Source: Minisyncoccota bacterium
Lineage (GTDB): Bacteria; Patescibacteriota; Minisyncoccia; Phycocordibacterales; JAQTLZ01
Assembly: GCA_028710915.1 (NCBI GenBank)
Contig: JAQTTF010000026.1
Span: 1 to 10,413 of the forward strand
Reading direction: 5' to 3'
Length of the DNA: 10,413 nucleotides
A model generated the notes under the pieces. That model had not been told where the DNA came from and did no database searches. It saw only the letters and a list, made by a program, of their open reading frames with translations. Shown here piece by piece: positions 1 through 7,100 of this stretch; within the stretch, counting starts at the first letter, position 1; each line of letters begins with the position of its first letter. The position numbers and the translations under genes were made by a program.

Positions 1-57
1 TATAGCCGTTGGAAAATTTTTGGATAAATATATTCTCATTCAGTCATAGAAATTCTT
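1..57. other. Upstream leader of the first gene, no firm feature
   Basis: This is an A/T-rich stretch before the permease gene. I see no convincing -35/-10 pair: a TTGGAA at 9-14 and a TATATT at 29-34 are only 14 nt apart, too close for a standard sigma-70 promoter. No purine-rich Shine-Dalgarno sequence precedes the ATG at 58. The promoter, or an upstream gene of the same transcript, may lie outside the window. Confidence 0.3.
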
Positions 58-948
58 ATGGATACTCAAAACCAAAGAAAAGGCGAAGTGTTTATGATCT
101 TTGAAGTTCTTCTCTGGGCGTTTTTTCCCGTTGTCACTGTTTTATCGTATGTGAAATTACAAAGTATGGTTGTGCTTCTGTGGAGTACGACTTTTAGCGC
201 ACTATTCTTTCTTGCGATCGTCGCGTATCGAAAGACATGGGTTGAATTTAAAAATCCATTGCTTTGGAAATATTCTGCTCTTGCCGGATTTTTTATCGGG
301 GTTGTTTATTACGGACTCTTTTTCACTGGGCTCGCGCATACATCTCCCGGCAACGCGAGTCTTATTGCAGAGTTTGAGGTTTTCACAGCGTTTCTCTTTT
401 TTAACGTATTCAAGCAAGAAAGAATGTCGTTTGGCCACAAGCTTGGCAGTATTTTTATGGTTATGGGAGCTTGTGTCGTTCTTTTGCCCAACGTCAGTCA
501 AATAAACACCGGCGACTTCCTTGTCCTCCTTTCAACCTTTGCGCCACCGGTAGGGAATTATTTTATGCAAAAAGCCAGGAAAATCTCCTCTTCATACTCG
601 ATTCTTTTTATTCGAACTCTTGTTGCCATTCCATTTCTTTTTCTTCTTGCGAAAATGCTGCATGCCGGTACGATTGCTTTCGATATCAAGTCATCTCTCT
701 TTTTTCTAGCAGTAAATGGAATTCTTATTTTCGGTCTTTCAAAAATCCTTTGGCTCGAAGCCATTCATTATATTTCTGTGGTAAAAGCGAATGCGTTGGG
801 AAGTTCAGGTCCGATCTTTACTCTTCTTCTTTCCTATATATTTCTCCATCAAGCTCCGACACTCTGGCAGCTCACAGCTGTCGTTCCGATGATTCTCGGG
901 GTCCTTCTTCTCACCGATCAAGTATCTTTTTTTCGAGGCAAAATTTGA
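58..948 (+). CDS. DMT-superfamily permease with two EamA domains
   Basis: A 296-residue integral membrane protein of the drug/metabolite transporter (DMT) superfamily. About ten hydrophobic segments fall in two homologous halves, roughly residues 10-145 and 152-287, the normal length and layout of EamA transporters. The EamA signature is visible in the first half (GLAHTSPGNASLIAEFEVFT near 91-110, then K-Q-E-R at 119-122 and the closing helix to LLP at 142-144). It recurs in the second half (EAIHYISVVKANALGSSGPI at 234-253, then LGVLLL). The usual Pro of the first-half helix is replaced in EFEVF. The start at 58 keeps a K-G-E segment before the first helix. An alternative ATG at 94 has AAAAGG about 10 nt upstream and would drop 12 residues. 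The substrate cannot be read from sequence. DMT members carry amino acids, sugars, nucleosides and sometimes riboflavin. It lies 65 nt before the flavin redox cluster on the same strand, so co-transcription is possible but not shown. Confidence 0.9.
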   Translation: MDTQNQRKGEVFMIFEVLLWAFFPVVTVLSYVKLQSMVVLLWSTTFSALFFLAIVAYRKTWVEFKNPLLWKYSALAGFFIGVVYYGLFFTGLAHTSPGNASLIAEFEVFTAFLFFNVFKQERMSFGHKLGSIFMVMGACVVLLPNVSQINTGDFLVLLSTFAPPVGNYFMQKARKISSSYSILFIRTLVAIPFLFLLAKMLHAGTIAFDIKSSLFFLAVNGILIFGLSKILWLEAIHYISVVKANALGSSGPIFTLLLSYIFLHQAPTLWQLTAVVPMILGVLLLTDQVSFFRGKI

Positions 949-1013
949 ACCAAAATATCAAGGAATATCGTATGTATAGGTAAGAGCCAAGAGAGCTGTT
1001 TTTATTTAATTTA
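949..1013 (+). promoter_or_regulatory. Gap before the flavin cluster with a weak possible promoter
   Basis: This 65-nt gap separates the permease from the FMN-binding gene. A TTGAAC at 945-950, overlapping the permease stop codon, lies 16 nt before TATCGT at 967-972, and a TATAGG follows at 975-980. Either could form a weak sigma-70-type promoter, but neither is close to consensus. No strong hairpin with a T tract is present, so read-through from the permease gene is equally plausible. The nearest purine-rich stretch (AAGAGAG, 989-995) is too far from the ATG at 1014 to be a normal ribosome binding site. Confidence 0.2.
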
Positions 1014-1544
1014 ATGAAAAAGTTTTTCACATCTGCCGTATTTGTTCTTGCTTTTGCGGGGTACGGACTTTACCAAAGTTTTGCTAATTCGGGCACGACA
1101 AATTATATTGCCTCCAACGCTGCTCCGCTTACACAGTCAACTGATGTCGTGACCTTGGCACAATCCTCGCCCCCGCCAACTCCAACTCCTGAACAGACTC
1201 GTACAATTTCTCCCTCAACACCAAAACCTACACCAATTTCAACGCCAAAGCCGAAGGGACAATACGTTGATGGCACCTACCCTGGCAGCGTCGTTGATGT
1301 CTATTATGGCAATGTCCAGGTGAAAGCCCTAATATCAGGCGGGAAGCTTGCTGATGTTGGGTTTCTTCAATATCCGAGTGACCGGAGCCATTCTCTTGAT
1401 TTGAGCCGCTATGCTTTGCCGATTCTAAAGAGCGAAGCAATACGAGCGCAAAGCGCGGATGTGAATATTATTTCGGGAGCAAGTGATACGAGCATGGGAT
1501 TTCAAGAGTCCCTTAACTCAGCTCTTTCGCAAGCAAAAAGCTAA
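1014..1544 (+). CDS. Exported FMN-binding (FMN_bind) domain protein, RnfG/NqrC-like electron carrier
   Basis: A 176-residue protein in three parts. Residues 1-24 are a signal peptide or signal anchor (MKK, then a hydrophobic run; possible cleavage after SFA at 22-24). Residues 52-82 are a Pro/Thr/Ser-rich flexible stalk. Residues 84-173 are an FMN_bind domain of the kind found in RnfG, NqrC and related flavoproteins. Recognisable features are YVDGTYPGS (84-92), the YYGNVQV strand, SGGKLADV, QYPSDRS (119-125) and the flavinylation motif SGASDTS (154-160). In this family ApbE joins FMN by phosphoester to the fourth residue of the [S/D]GA[T/S] motif. Here that is Ser157, where Thr is usual, and the upstream Asp of the consensus is Asn151. 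Positive residues at the N-terminus and the stalk place the flavin domain outside the membrane. The gene ends 1 nt before apbE, consistent with an enzyme-substrate pair. The likely role is accepting electrons from the downstream membrane reductase. Confidence 0.88.
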   Translation: MKKFFTSAVFVLAFAGYGLYQSFANSGTTNYIASNAAPLTQSTDVVTLAQSSPPPTPTPEQTRTISPSTPKPTPISTPKPKGQYVDGTYPGSVVDVYYGNVQVKALISGGKLADVGFLQYPSDRSHSLDLSRYALPILKSEAIRAQSADVNIISGASDTSMGFQESLNSALSQAKS

Positions 1545-1545
1545 A

Positions 1546-2292
1546 ATGAAACAGATTCGCGATAGTATGGGTATGCCCGTTACGATTGAAATCGCTGAAA
1601 CAGAAGCGAAGCAAGAATATTTCGACAAGGTTTTCGATTATCTTGCGCATATTGATGAAAAGTTCAGCACATATAAAAAAGACAGCGAAATTTCTCGGAT
1701 CAATCGCGGAGAAATTTCGCCGGATAAATACAGCGAAGAAATGAAAACAGTTTTCAAATTATCCGAGGATACAAAACGCGAGACTGAAGGATTTTTCGAT
1801 ATACAAAAACCGGATGGCTCGTATGATCCTTCGGGTTTGGTGAAAGGCTGGGCCATCTATAATGCAGGGCTTCTTTTGAAAAAATGCGGGTGCAAGAATT
1901 TCTTTGTTGATGTTGCAGGCGATATAGAATCCTCTGGCAAAAATGGGGAAGGAGGGGATTGGAGTGTCGGCATTCGAAATCCTTTTAATAAGAAAGAGAT
2001 TGTTAAAGTGCTGTATCCTAAAGGGAAAGGAGTCGCGACTTCTGGCACCTATATTCGTGGCAGCCATATTTATAACCCGCATACAAAAAAAGCCGTTGAA
2101 ACTGATGTGGTCAGCCTCACGGTCATCGGGCCAAATGTGTATGAAGCAGATCGTTTTGCAACGGGAGCATATGCTATGGGAAATCTCGGAATTCAATTTC
2201 TGGAGAAACTTCCCGGCTTTGAAGCGTATGCTATAAGCAAAGAAGGTGTCGCCACCATGACAAGCGGATTTGAAAATTTTATGCGCGTATGA
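1546..2292 (+). CDS. apbE: FAD:protein FMN transferase (ApbE family)
   Basis: A 248-residue ApbE-family flavin transferase, which moves FMN from FAD to a Ser/Thr of a target protein using Mg2+. Family landmarks in order: MGMPV at 8-12; F-S-T-Y-x-x-x-S-E-I-S-x-I-N at 40-53; DPSGLVKGWA at 94-103; VDVAGDI at 121-127, with Ala where GGD is usual; W-S-V-G-I-R-N-P at 139-146; VATSGTYIRGSHIYNP at 163-178; and ADRFATGAYAMG at 201-212, whose Asp202 corresponds to the metal-binding Asp of the family. I chose the ATG at 1546 because it leaves a 1-nt gap to the upstream stop and starts at the family's usual N-terminus. The in-frame ATG at 1483 would add 21 residues overlapping the FMN-binding gene. Neither start yields a signal peptide or lipobox, unlike the periplasmic lipoprotein ApbEs of many bacteria, so the enzyme appears cytoplasmic. 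Its obvious substrate is the adjacent FMN-binding protein. Translational coupling is likely, as no Shine-Dalgarno sequence is seen. Confidence 0.92.
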   Translation: MKQIRDSMGMPVTIEIAETEAKQEYFDKVFDYLAHIDEKFSTYKKDSEISRINRGEISPDKYSEEMKTVFKLSEDTKRETEGFFDIQKPDGSYDPSGLVKGWAIYNAGLLLKKCGCKNFFVDVAGDIESSGKNGEGGDWSVGIRNPFNKKEIVKVLYPKGKGVATSGTYIRGSHIYNPHTKKAVETDVVSLTVIGPNVYEADRFATGAYAMGNLGIQFLEKLPGFEAYAISKEGVATMTSGFENFMRV

Positions 2293-3812
2293 TCAAGATA
2301 ATTGATAACTTTTTAAACAAAATAACAATGTATCGGCTGGTTGTGTACGAGCTCTGCTTCCTTTTGGCAGTTGCGGGGGCACTCGGATTTTTCGGAATTC
2401 TTCCTTACAAACCGCTTTTCTTTTTCTTTTCATTAGTTTTCATTTTCTTCGTCTCTGAAGGCGTGAATAAACTTTTTGCTTTTATGTTTGAGGTTCCGTC
2501 AAATCCGGAATCAACTTGGATAACAGCTCTTATTCTCACTCTCATCATTACGCCAGCAACCGGTATCTTCGATATGCAATTTCTTCCGCTCGCGTTCTGG
2601 GCGAGCTCCTGGGCAGTTGCTTCTAAATATATTTTAGCGATACGGGGGAAAAGTCTTTTCAATCCTGCCGCTCTCGGAGTTGTGGTGACGAGTTTTGCAT
2701 TAGGGCTGTCTGCGAGCTGGTGGGTGGCGACTCCCATACTATCTCCTTTTGTGCTTTTAGGAGGGCTTCTCCTTGTGCGGAAAATTCATCGTTTCGATCT
2801 TTTTTGGGCATTTGTCGGCACTTTTGCTTTAGGGACTTTATATTTTGTCCTTGCTTACGGGTCGAGCTTTGCCCAGACTTTTAGCCAGTCTTTTCTTTAT
2901 GCGCCGGTATTTTTCTTTGCGACCGTGATGCTTACCGAGCCAGCGACCACTCCGCCGACACGTATTCTCAGGATCTTCTATGGAATGCTTGTTGGATTTC
3001 TATTTTTGCCAAATGTAAGTATTGGTTCCTTCTACTTTACTCCCGAGCTCGCGCTTCTCGCGGGAAATATTTTTTCATACATTGTCAGTCCAAAATACAA
3101 GATGATGCTTCAATTGAAAAAAGCTACTCGGCTTTCTTCGAATGTGTATGATTTTACTTTTGAGAGCAATCGTTCGATTTCTTATACACCAGGGCAATTT
3201 ATGGAATGGACGCTTGCACATTCGCAGCCTGATAGTCGAAGTTTCCGGCGCTACTTTACGCTTTCTTCTTCTCCGACCGAGCGGAATATAAAATTGGGGG
3301 TAAAATTTTACGAACCGGCCAGCACATTCAAAAAAGCGCTTCTGTCTATGAAGATTGGGGCGACGCTTGTTGCGGGCCAGCTTGGCGGAGATTTTACGAT
3401 GCCAAAAAATAAAAAGAAAAAATTGGCTTTTATTGCCGGAGGAATCGGAGTAACGCCATTTCGAAGCATGATCCAATATCTTCTCGATAAAAGAGAACTC
3501 CGCGATATAACGCTTTTATATTCAAATAGAGCTCCTGAAGACGCGGTCTATGCGGATATTTTTGAGAAAGCTCGGCGCGAAATTGGGACAAAAACTGTCT
3601 ATGCGTTCAGTGATAAAAATATTCAATTGCCAGCTGGAGCTGTTTCAGCTATTGATGCAAATACGATTATGCAAAGAGTTCCGGACTATGGAGAGCGAAT
3701 ATTTTATATTTCCGGTCCGCAGGGGATGGTCACTTCATTCAAAGAGATGCTTCTTGGAATAGGAGTGAAGAGATCGCAAATAAAAACAGATTATTTCCCA
3801 GGATTTGCCTAG
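2289..3812 (+). CDS. Fusion of RnfD/NqrB-like membrane domain and FAD/NAD(P)H oxidoreductase
   Basis: A 507-residue fusion protein. Residues 15-267 hold about ten transmembrane helices resembling RnfD/NqrB. Landmarks are PSNPESTWITALIL (70-83), the FNPAALG signature (124-130), a VRKIHRFD loop (163-170) and MLTEPATTPPT (214-224), matching the 'ATDP-x-[ST]' segment of NqrB/RnfD. Residues 268-507 form a ferredoxin-NADP reductase-like module: PGQF (301-304), FAD-binding RRYFTLSSS (320-328), nicotinamide-nucleotide loop AGGIGVTPFRS (383-393), SGPQGM (475-480), and an aromatic C-terminus DYFPGF (501-506). There is no Cys cluster for a [2Fe-2S] centre, unlike NqrF. I also see no SGAT-type flavinylation motif in the membrane part, unlike NqrB/RnfD. 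The inferred role is to oxidise NAD(P)H on the cytosolic side and pass electrons across the membrane to the FMN-binding protein. The start overlaps the apbE stop by 4 nt (ATGA), a strong sign of a coupled operon. Ion pumping cannot be judged from sequence. Confidence 0.88.
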   Translation: MIKIIDNFLNKITMYRLVVYELCFLLAVAGALGFFGILPYKPLFFFFSLVFIFFVSEGVNKLFAFMFEVPSNPESTWITALILTLIITPATGIFDMQFLPLAFWASSWAVASKYILAIRGKSLFNPAALGVVVTSFALGLSASWWVATPILSPFVLLGGLLLVRKIHRFDLFWAFVGTFALGTLYFVLAYGSSFAQTFSQSFLYAPVFFFATVMLTEPATTPPTRILRIFYGMLVGFLFLPNVSIGSFYFTPELALLAGNIFSYIVSPKYKMMLQLKKATRLSSNVYDFTFESNRSISYTPGQFMEWTLAHSQPDSRSFRRYFTLSSSPTERNIKLGVKFYEPASTFKKALLSMKIGATLVAGQLGGDFTMPKNKKKKLAFIAGGIGVTPFRSMIQYLLDKRELRDITLLYSNRAPEDAVYADIFEKARREIGTKTVYAFSDKNIQLPAGAVSAIDANTIMQRVPDYGERIFYISGPQGMVTSFKEMLLGIGVKRSQIKTDYFPGFA

Positions 3813-3831
3813 AAAGAAAAGTTATTTAGTA

Positions 3832-3869
3832 ATCCACAGAAGCCGTCCCTAGGGACGGCTTCTGTGGAT
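3832..3869 (+). terminator. Perfect 38-bp palindrome after the redox operon
   Basis: Two 19-nt arms (3832-3850 and 3851-3869) are exact reverse complements with no spacer, centred on CCTAGG. As RNA this folds to a very stable stem of about 17 bp with a CUAG loop, starting 19 nt after the stop codon at 3812. There is no T tract after the stem on the + strand (GAAATAATAGG follows), so it is not a textbook Rho-independent terminator. It may act as a terminator, a 3'-end stabiliser, a protein-binding palindrome, or a copy of a dispersed palindromic repeat. The symmetry is certain; the function is inferred. Confidence 0.6.
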
Positions 3870-3872
3870 GAA

Positions 3873-3893
3873 ATAATAGGTTATTCCTGTTAT
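3873..3893 (+). other. Small second hairpin after the palindrome
   Basis: ATAATAGG (3873-3880) can pair with CCTGTTAT (3886-3893) around a TTATT loop, giving 8 pairs including one G-U. It follows the large palindrome by 3 nt and its right arm runs into a possible -10 element. It is weak and could be chance in A/T-rich DNA. Confidence 0.25.
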
Positions 3894-3896
3894 AGT
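3888..3896 (+). promoter_or_regulatory. Possible extended -10 promoter for the giant surface-protein gene
   Basis: TGTTATAGT has the TG-N-TATAGT form of an extended -10 element, 104 nt before the ATG at 4001. No good -35 hexamer lies 16-18 nt upstream, where the palindrome sits, which is acceptable for extended -10 promoters. It would start transcription just downstream of the palindrome, keeping the surface-protein gene separate from the redox operon. A TTGTGA at 3914-3919 has no well-placed -10 partner. Confidence 0.3.
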
Positions 3897-3977
3897 AATT
3901 GCTGTCTAGAAGTTTGTGATTACCCGACATATATTCAAGAAATAATAAATTCAATTTATTCTTTCTCGATTGGGCAC

Positions 3978-3996
3978 AAAAGTTTTTTTAACTTTT
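3978..3996 (+). promoter_or_regulatory. A/T stem-loop directly before the giant gene start
   Basis: AAAAGTT (3978-3984) and AACTTTT (3990-3996) are exact inverted repeats around a TTTTT loop, ending 4 nt before the ATG at 4001. The hairpin occupies the place where a ribosome binding site would be, and no Shine-Dalgarno sequence is present. With mostly A-U pairs the stem is weak, so it may have no role. Confidence 0.3.
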
Positions 3997-4000
3997 ATCT

Positions 4001-4111
4001 ATGAAATCAAGATCACAAACACGCAGTAACTGCTTTTTTGGCAAAGTGGTTTTTTGTGTTTTTTCTATTTTTGTTGCTCTTGTGATTTTTAAACCGAGCG
4101 CGGCGTTTGCT
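4001..4111 (+). other. Signal peptide of the giant surface protein
   Basis: Residues 1-37 have a basic n-region (K2, R4, R8, K15), a hydrophobic core at 16-30 (V-V-F-C-V-F-S-I-F-V-A-L-V-I-F) and an A-F-A cleavage site at 35-37, with AA following. There is no lipobox Cys at the cleavage position and no twin-arginine motif, so Sec export and signal peptidase I cleavage are expected. The mature chain would begin with A-A-R-T-A-S-V-S-G. Confidence 0.8.
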
Positions 4112-7100
4112 GCAGCTCGGACAGCCTCTGTTTCTGGAAACTGGGAAAGTACAGCTACGTGGGGTGGCAGTTCTGTTCCTGGAGCGAGCGATACGGTCAC
4201 TATCAATTCTGGTATCTTGGTGACGGTGACAGCGAATGAGTCTGCAACATCTATTACATTTGCCGCTTCATCTGCAACAACTAAATTAAGCATCAATTCT
4301 GGAATAACACTTGCCGTTTCTGGTGCCATAACTATTCCCGAAGGATCGGGCGCGGGTTCTAACACCTTGGCTGTCGGTTCCGGTACTTTAACTGCGGGAA
4401 GTATTGCTTTCACCAGTGCCGGCACGCCCAAAAAACATTCAATGTCGATTTCTACTGGAACAGTAACTGTGTCCGGTGCGATTTCGATTGACGGAACAAA
4501 TAAGAAGAGCGCTGGCGTTGCGATAACCGGTTCCGGAACCTTAAATGTTGGAGGTGCATTTTTTGCAAACTCTACAAACACAGGACTCATTACAACTTCA
4601 TCTGGAAGCACCATTAACTACGACGGCTCAGGAGCTCAAACGGTGAAAGCTGCTACGTATACCGGGAATCTAGTTCTTTCTGGTAGTGGGGCAAAATCTA
4701 TTGACGCAACTAAGGTTACTGCCACAAATGCTAATCTAAGTATTGCTCCCGATTCGGGCGGAGCGACAGCAAGCATGACGGGGTCACTTACAGTAGCGAC
4801 GCTCAAACTTGGCGGAGTAGGAAAAGCAAGCGGTACCTACGGCAGCACTTCATCTTCTCCCGCTGCCACAAATCAAAGTAATACTTATTTTGCCGGAACC
4901 GGACTGGTAAGTGTTACTACAGGTTCAGTTGATAATATTGCGCCGACTATTTCTTCAGTCAGTTCAAACCTTGCAAATGGAACCTATAAAGCCGGACAGA
5001 CTGTCGACATAGAGGTTACGTTTTCTGAAGCGGTCACCTCAACTGGCGCTGTCACGGTAAATCTCGACACTGGGAGAAGCTGTACTTTTACTGTTACCTC
5101 TCTTTCGACAGCATCGTGCAATTATTTGGTTCTTGCTGGTGACACATCCAGTGATCTTAATGTCTCATCTATCACTGGAACCATTGCAGATACGTCCGGG
5201 AATCCAATGACGAACTTTACCCCGACTACCAATCTCGCTGCCAACAAAAATATTATCATTGATACCACTGCGCCAACGGTCTCAAGTGTTACGTCTTCTA
5301 CTGCAAACGGCAGCTATACTACCGGTGCAACTATTTCTCTTCAGGTCCATTTTTCCGAAACGGTGAACGTCACTGGGACGCCTCAACTTACCCTTCAGAC
5401 CGGAACATCAACGACTCGCGCATTAAATTATGTATCGGGCACTGGCAGTTCCGCACTTACTTTTACGTATTTAGTCCAGTCGGGTGATAACTCAAGCGAC
5501 CTTGACTATAGCGCCACGAGCTCGCTTGCATTAAACGGCGGCACCATAGCCGATGCAGCAACGAATGCCGCAGTACTTACTTTGCCAACTCCTGGGCCGA
5601 GCCATACTGGCTCTTTGAGCAACACTTCGGCGATTGTTGTTGATACCGCAGCTCCCACAGTCGTGAATGTTACTTCTTCGAGTCCTGACGGAAATTATAA
5701 AGCGGGGGATGTGATACCAATTCTTGTTACTTTTTCAGAAGTCGTGACGGTAAGCAACACTCCGCACATTGTGCTTCTCACGGGATCTCCGACAACCAAA
5801 AATGTCGGTTATTCCTCCGGTTCTGGTTCTACCACGCTTGAATTCGACTACACGGTTGGATCAAACAACTTCACATCTGATCTCGAATACGCCGGAGTGG
5901 GGGCGCTCTCCACCAGTAATTCCGGCTCGGCTTCCACCATTCAAGACACCGCTGGCAATGCCGCTGTGACCACACTTCCTGTACCGGGCTCACACACATC
6001 TCTCGGCGGTTCTCTGGGCTACAACAAAAATATCATTATTGATTCTACGGCTCCGACTGTCACGCTTACCTCCACTTCATCCTCTTTAACGAATGTTCCA
6101 ATTCCGGTTACCGCCAATTTTTCAGAAACAGTCACTGGATTTACTGTCGGTGATATTTCTGTAACAAACGGCACAGCAGGAAGTTTTGTTGCTGTCTCGG
6201 GTTCGAAGTACACTTTTACGGTAACGCCGACTTGTCAGTGTGGTGTTACTATCTCACTTTTAAGCGGTGTTGCTACAGATATTGCCGGCAATCCTAATAT
6301 AGCTTCAAACACGCTGACTCGCACTTACGATAGTATCGCTCCCTCGGTTTCACTCACGACTTCAACCGTTTCCCCAACTAGTAACACTCCAATAAGTTAC
6401 ACCGCCACATTTAGCGAACCCGTGACCGGATTTACTGTGGGAGATATAACTTCAACCAATGCTGCTGTCGGTAATTTCCATACGGTTTCAAGCAGTGTCT
6501 ATACGTTCGATGTCTCTCCGGTCAGTAATCCGGATCCACTAGTCAACACAGATGTGTATACGTCAGTAGATGCGGGGAAAGCCACGGATGCAGCGGGAAA
6601 TGGAAACACTGCATCAGATTCTGGCGTGCCGTCATATATACGTTTCGATAATCATAGTCCGACCGTAGCCCTCACTTCAAGCGCGGGTGATTACGTGAAC
6701 GCACCCTTTTCTGTTACAGCCACATTCTCTGAATCAGTGTCAGACTTTGCTTTAGGCGATATTTCAGTGACTCATGGCACAGCTGGAAGTTTTGTTGCTG
6801 TCTCGGGTTCGATCTATACCTTCACGGTGACGCCGACGAGCCAAGCACTTGTTTCGGTTAGTATTGCCGAGGGAGTGGCAATAGACGGTGCCCTCAATTC
6901 TAATCTTGCTTCGAACATTTTTCAGACGACGTATGATACTGGTGCGCCGACAGTTATATTAAGCACTTCCATTTCTAGTCCTACCAATACCTCTCCTGTT
7001 TCAGTGACGGCAACGTTTTCCGAAGATGTGACCGGATTTACTGTGGATGATATTTCTGTGACGAATGCTACTGTAGATAATTTCCTCGGTTCTGGAACGA

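Noticed and set aside
983..1013. A terminator between the permease and the FMN-binding gene (AGC...GCT followed by TTTTT)
   Set aside because: The possible stem is only about 3 bp, far too weak for intrinsic termination.
1483..1545. An upstream ATG extending the ApbE protein by 21 residues
   Set aside because: It overlaps the FMN-binding gene by about 60 nt, adds no signal peptide or conserved residues, and the ATG at 1546 fits the family N-terminus.
3832..3869. The palindrome as the terminal inverted repeat of an insertion sequence
   Set aside because: No transposase gene, target-site duplication or second copy is seen in the window.
3914..3935. TTGTGA with TATATT as a promoter
   Set aside because: The spacer is only 10 nt, too short for a sigma-70 promoter.
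3988..4614. A 208-codon open frame on the minus strand, plus several shorter ones (for example 8791-9063, 9097-9366, 9448-9687)
   Set aside because: They lie antisense to the giant gene and read as Val/Pro/Glu-rich low-complexity products of its Thr/Ser/Gly codons. The + frame has signal peptide, domains and no stop across 6.4 kb.
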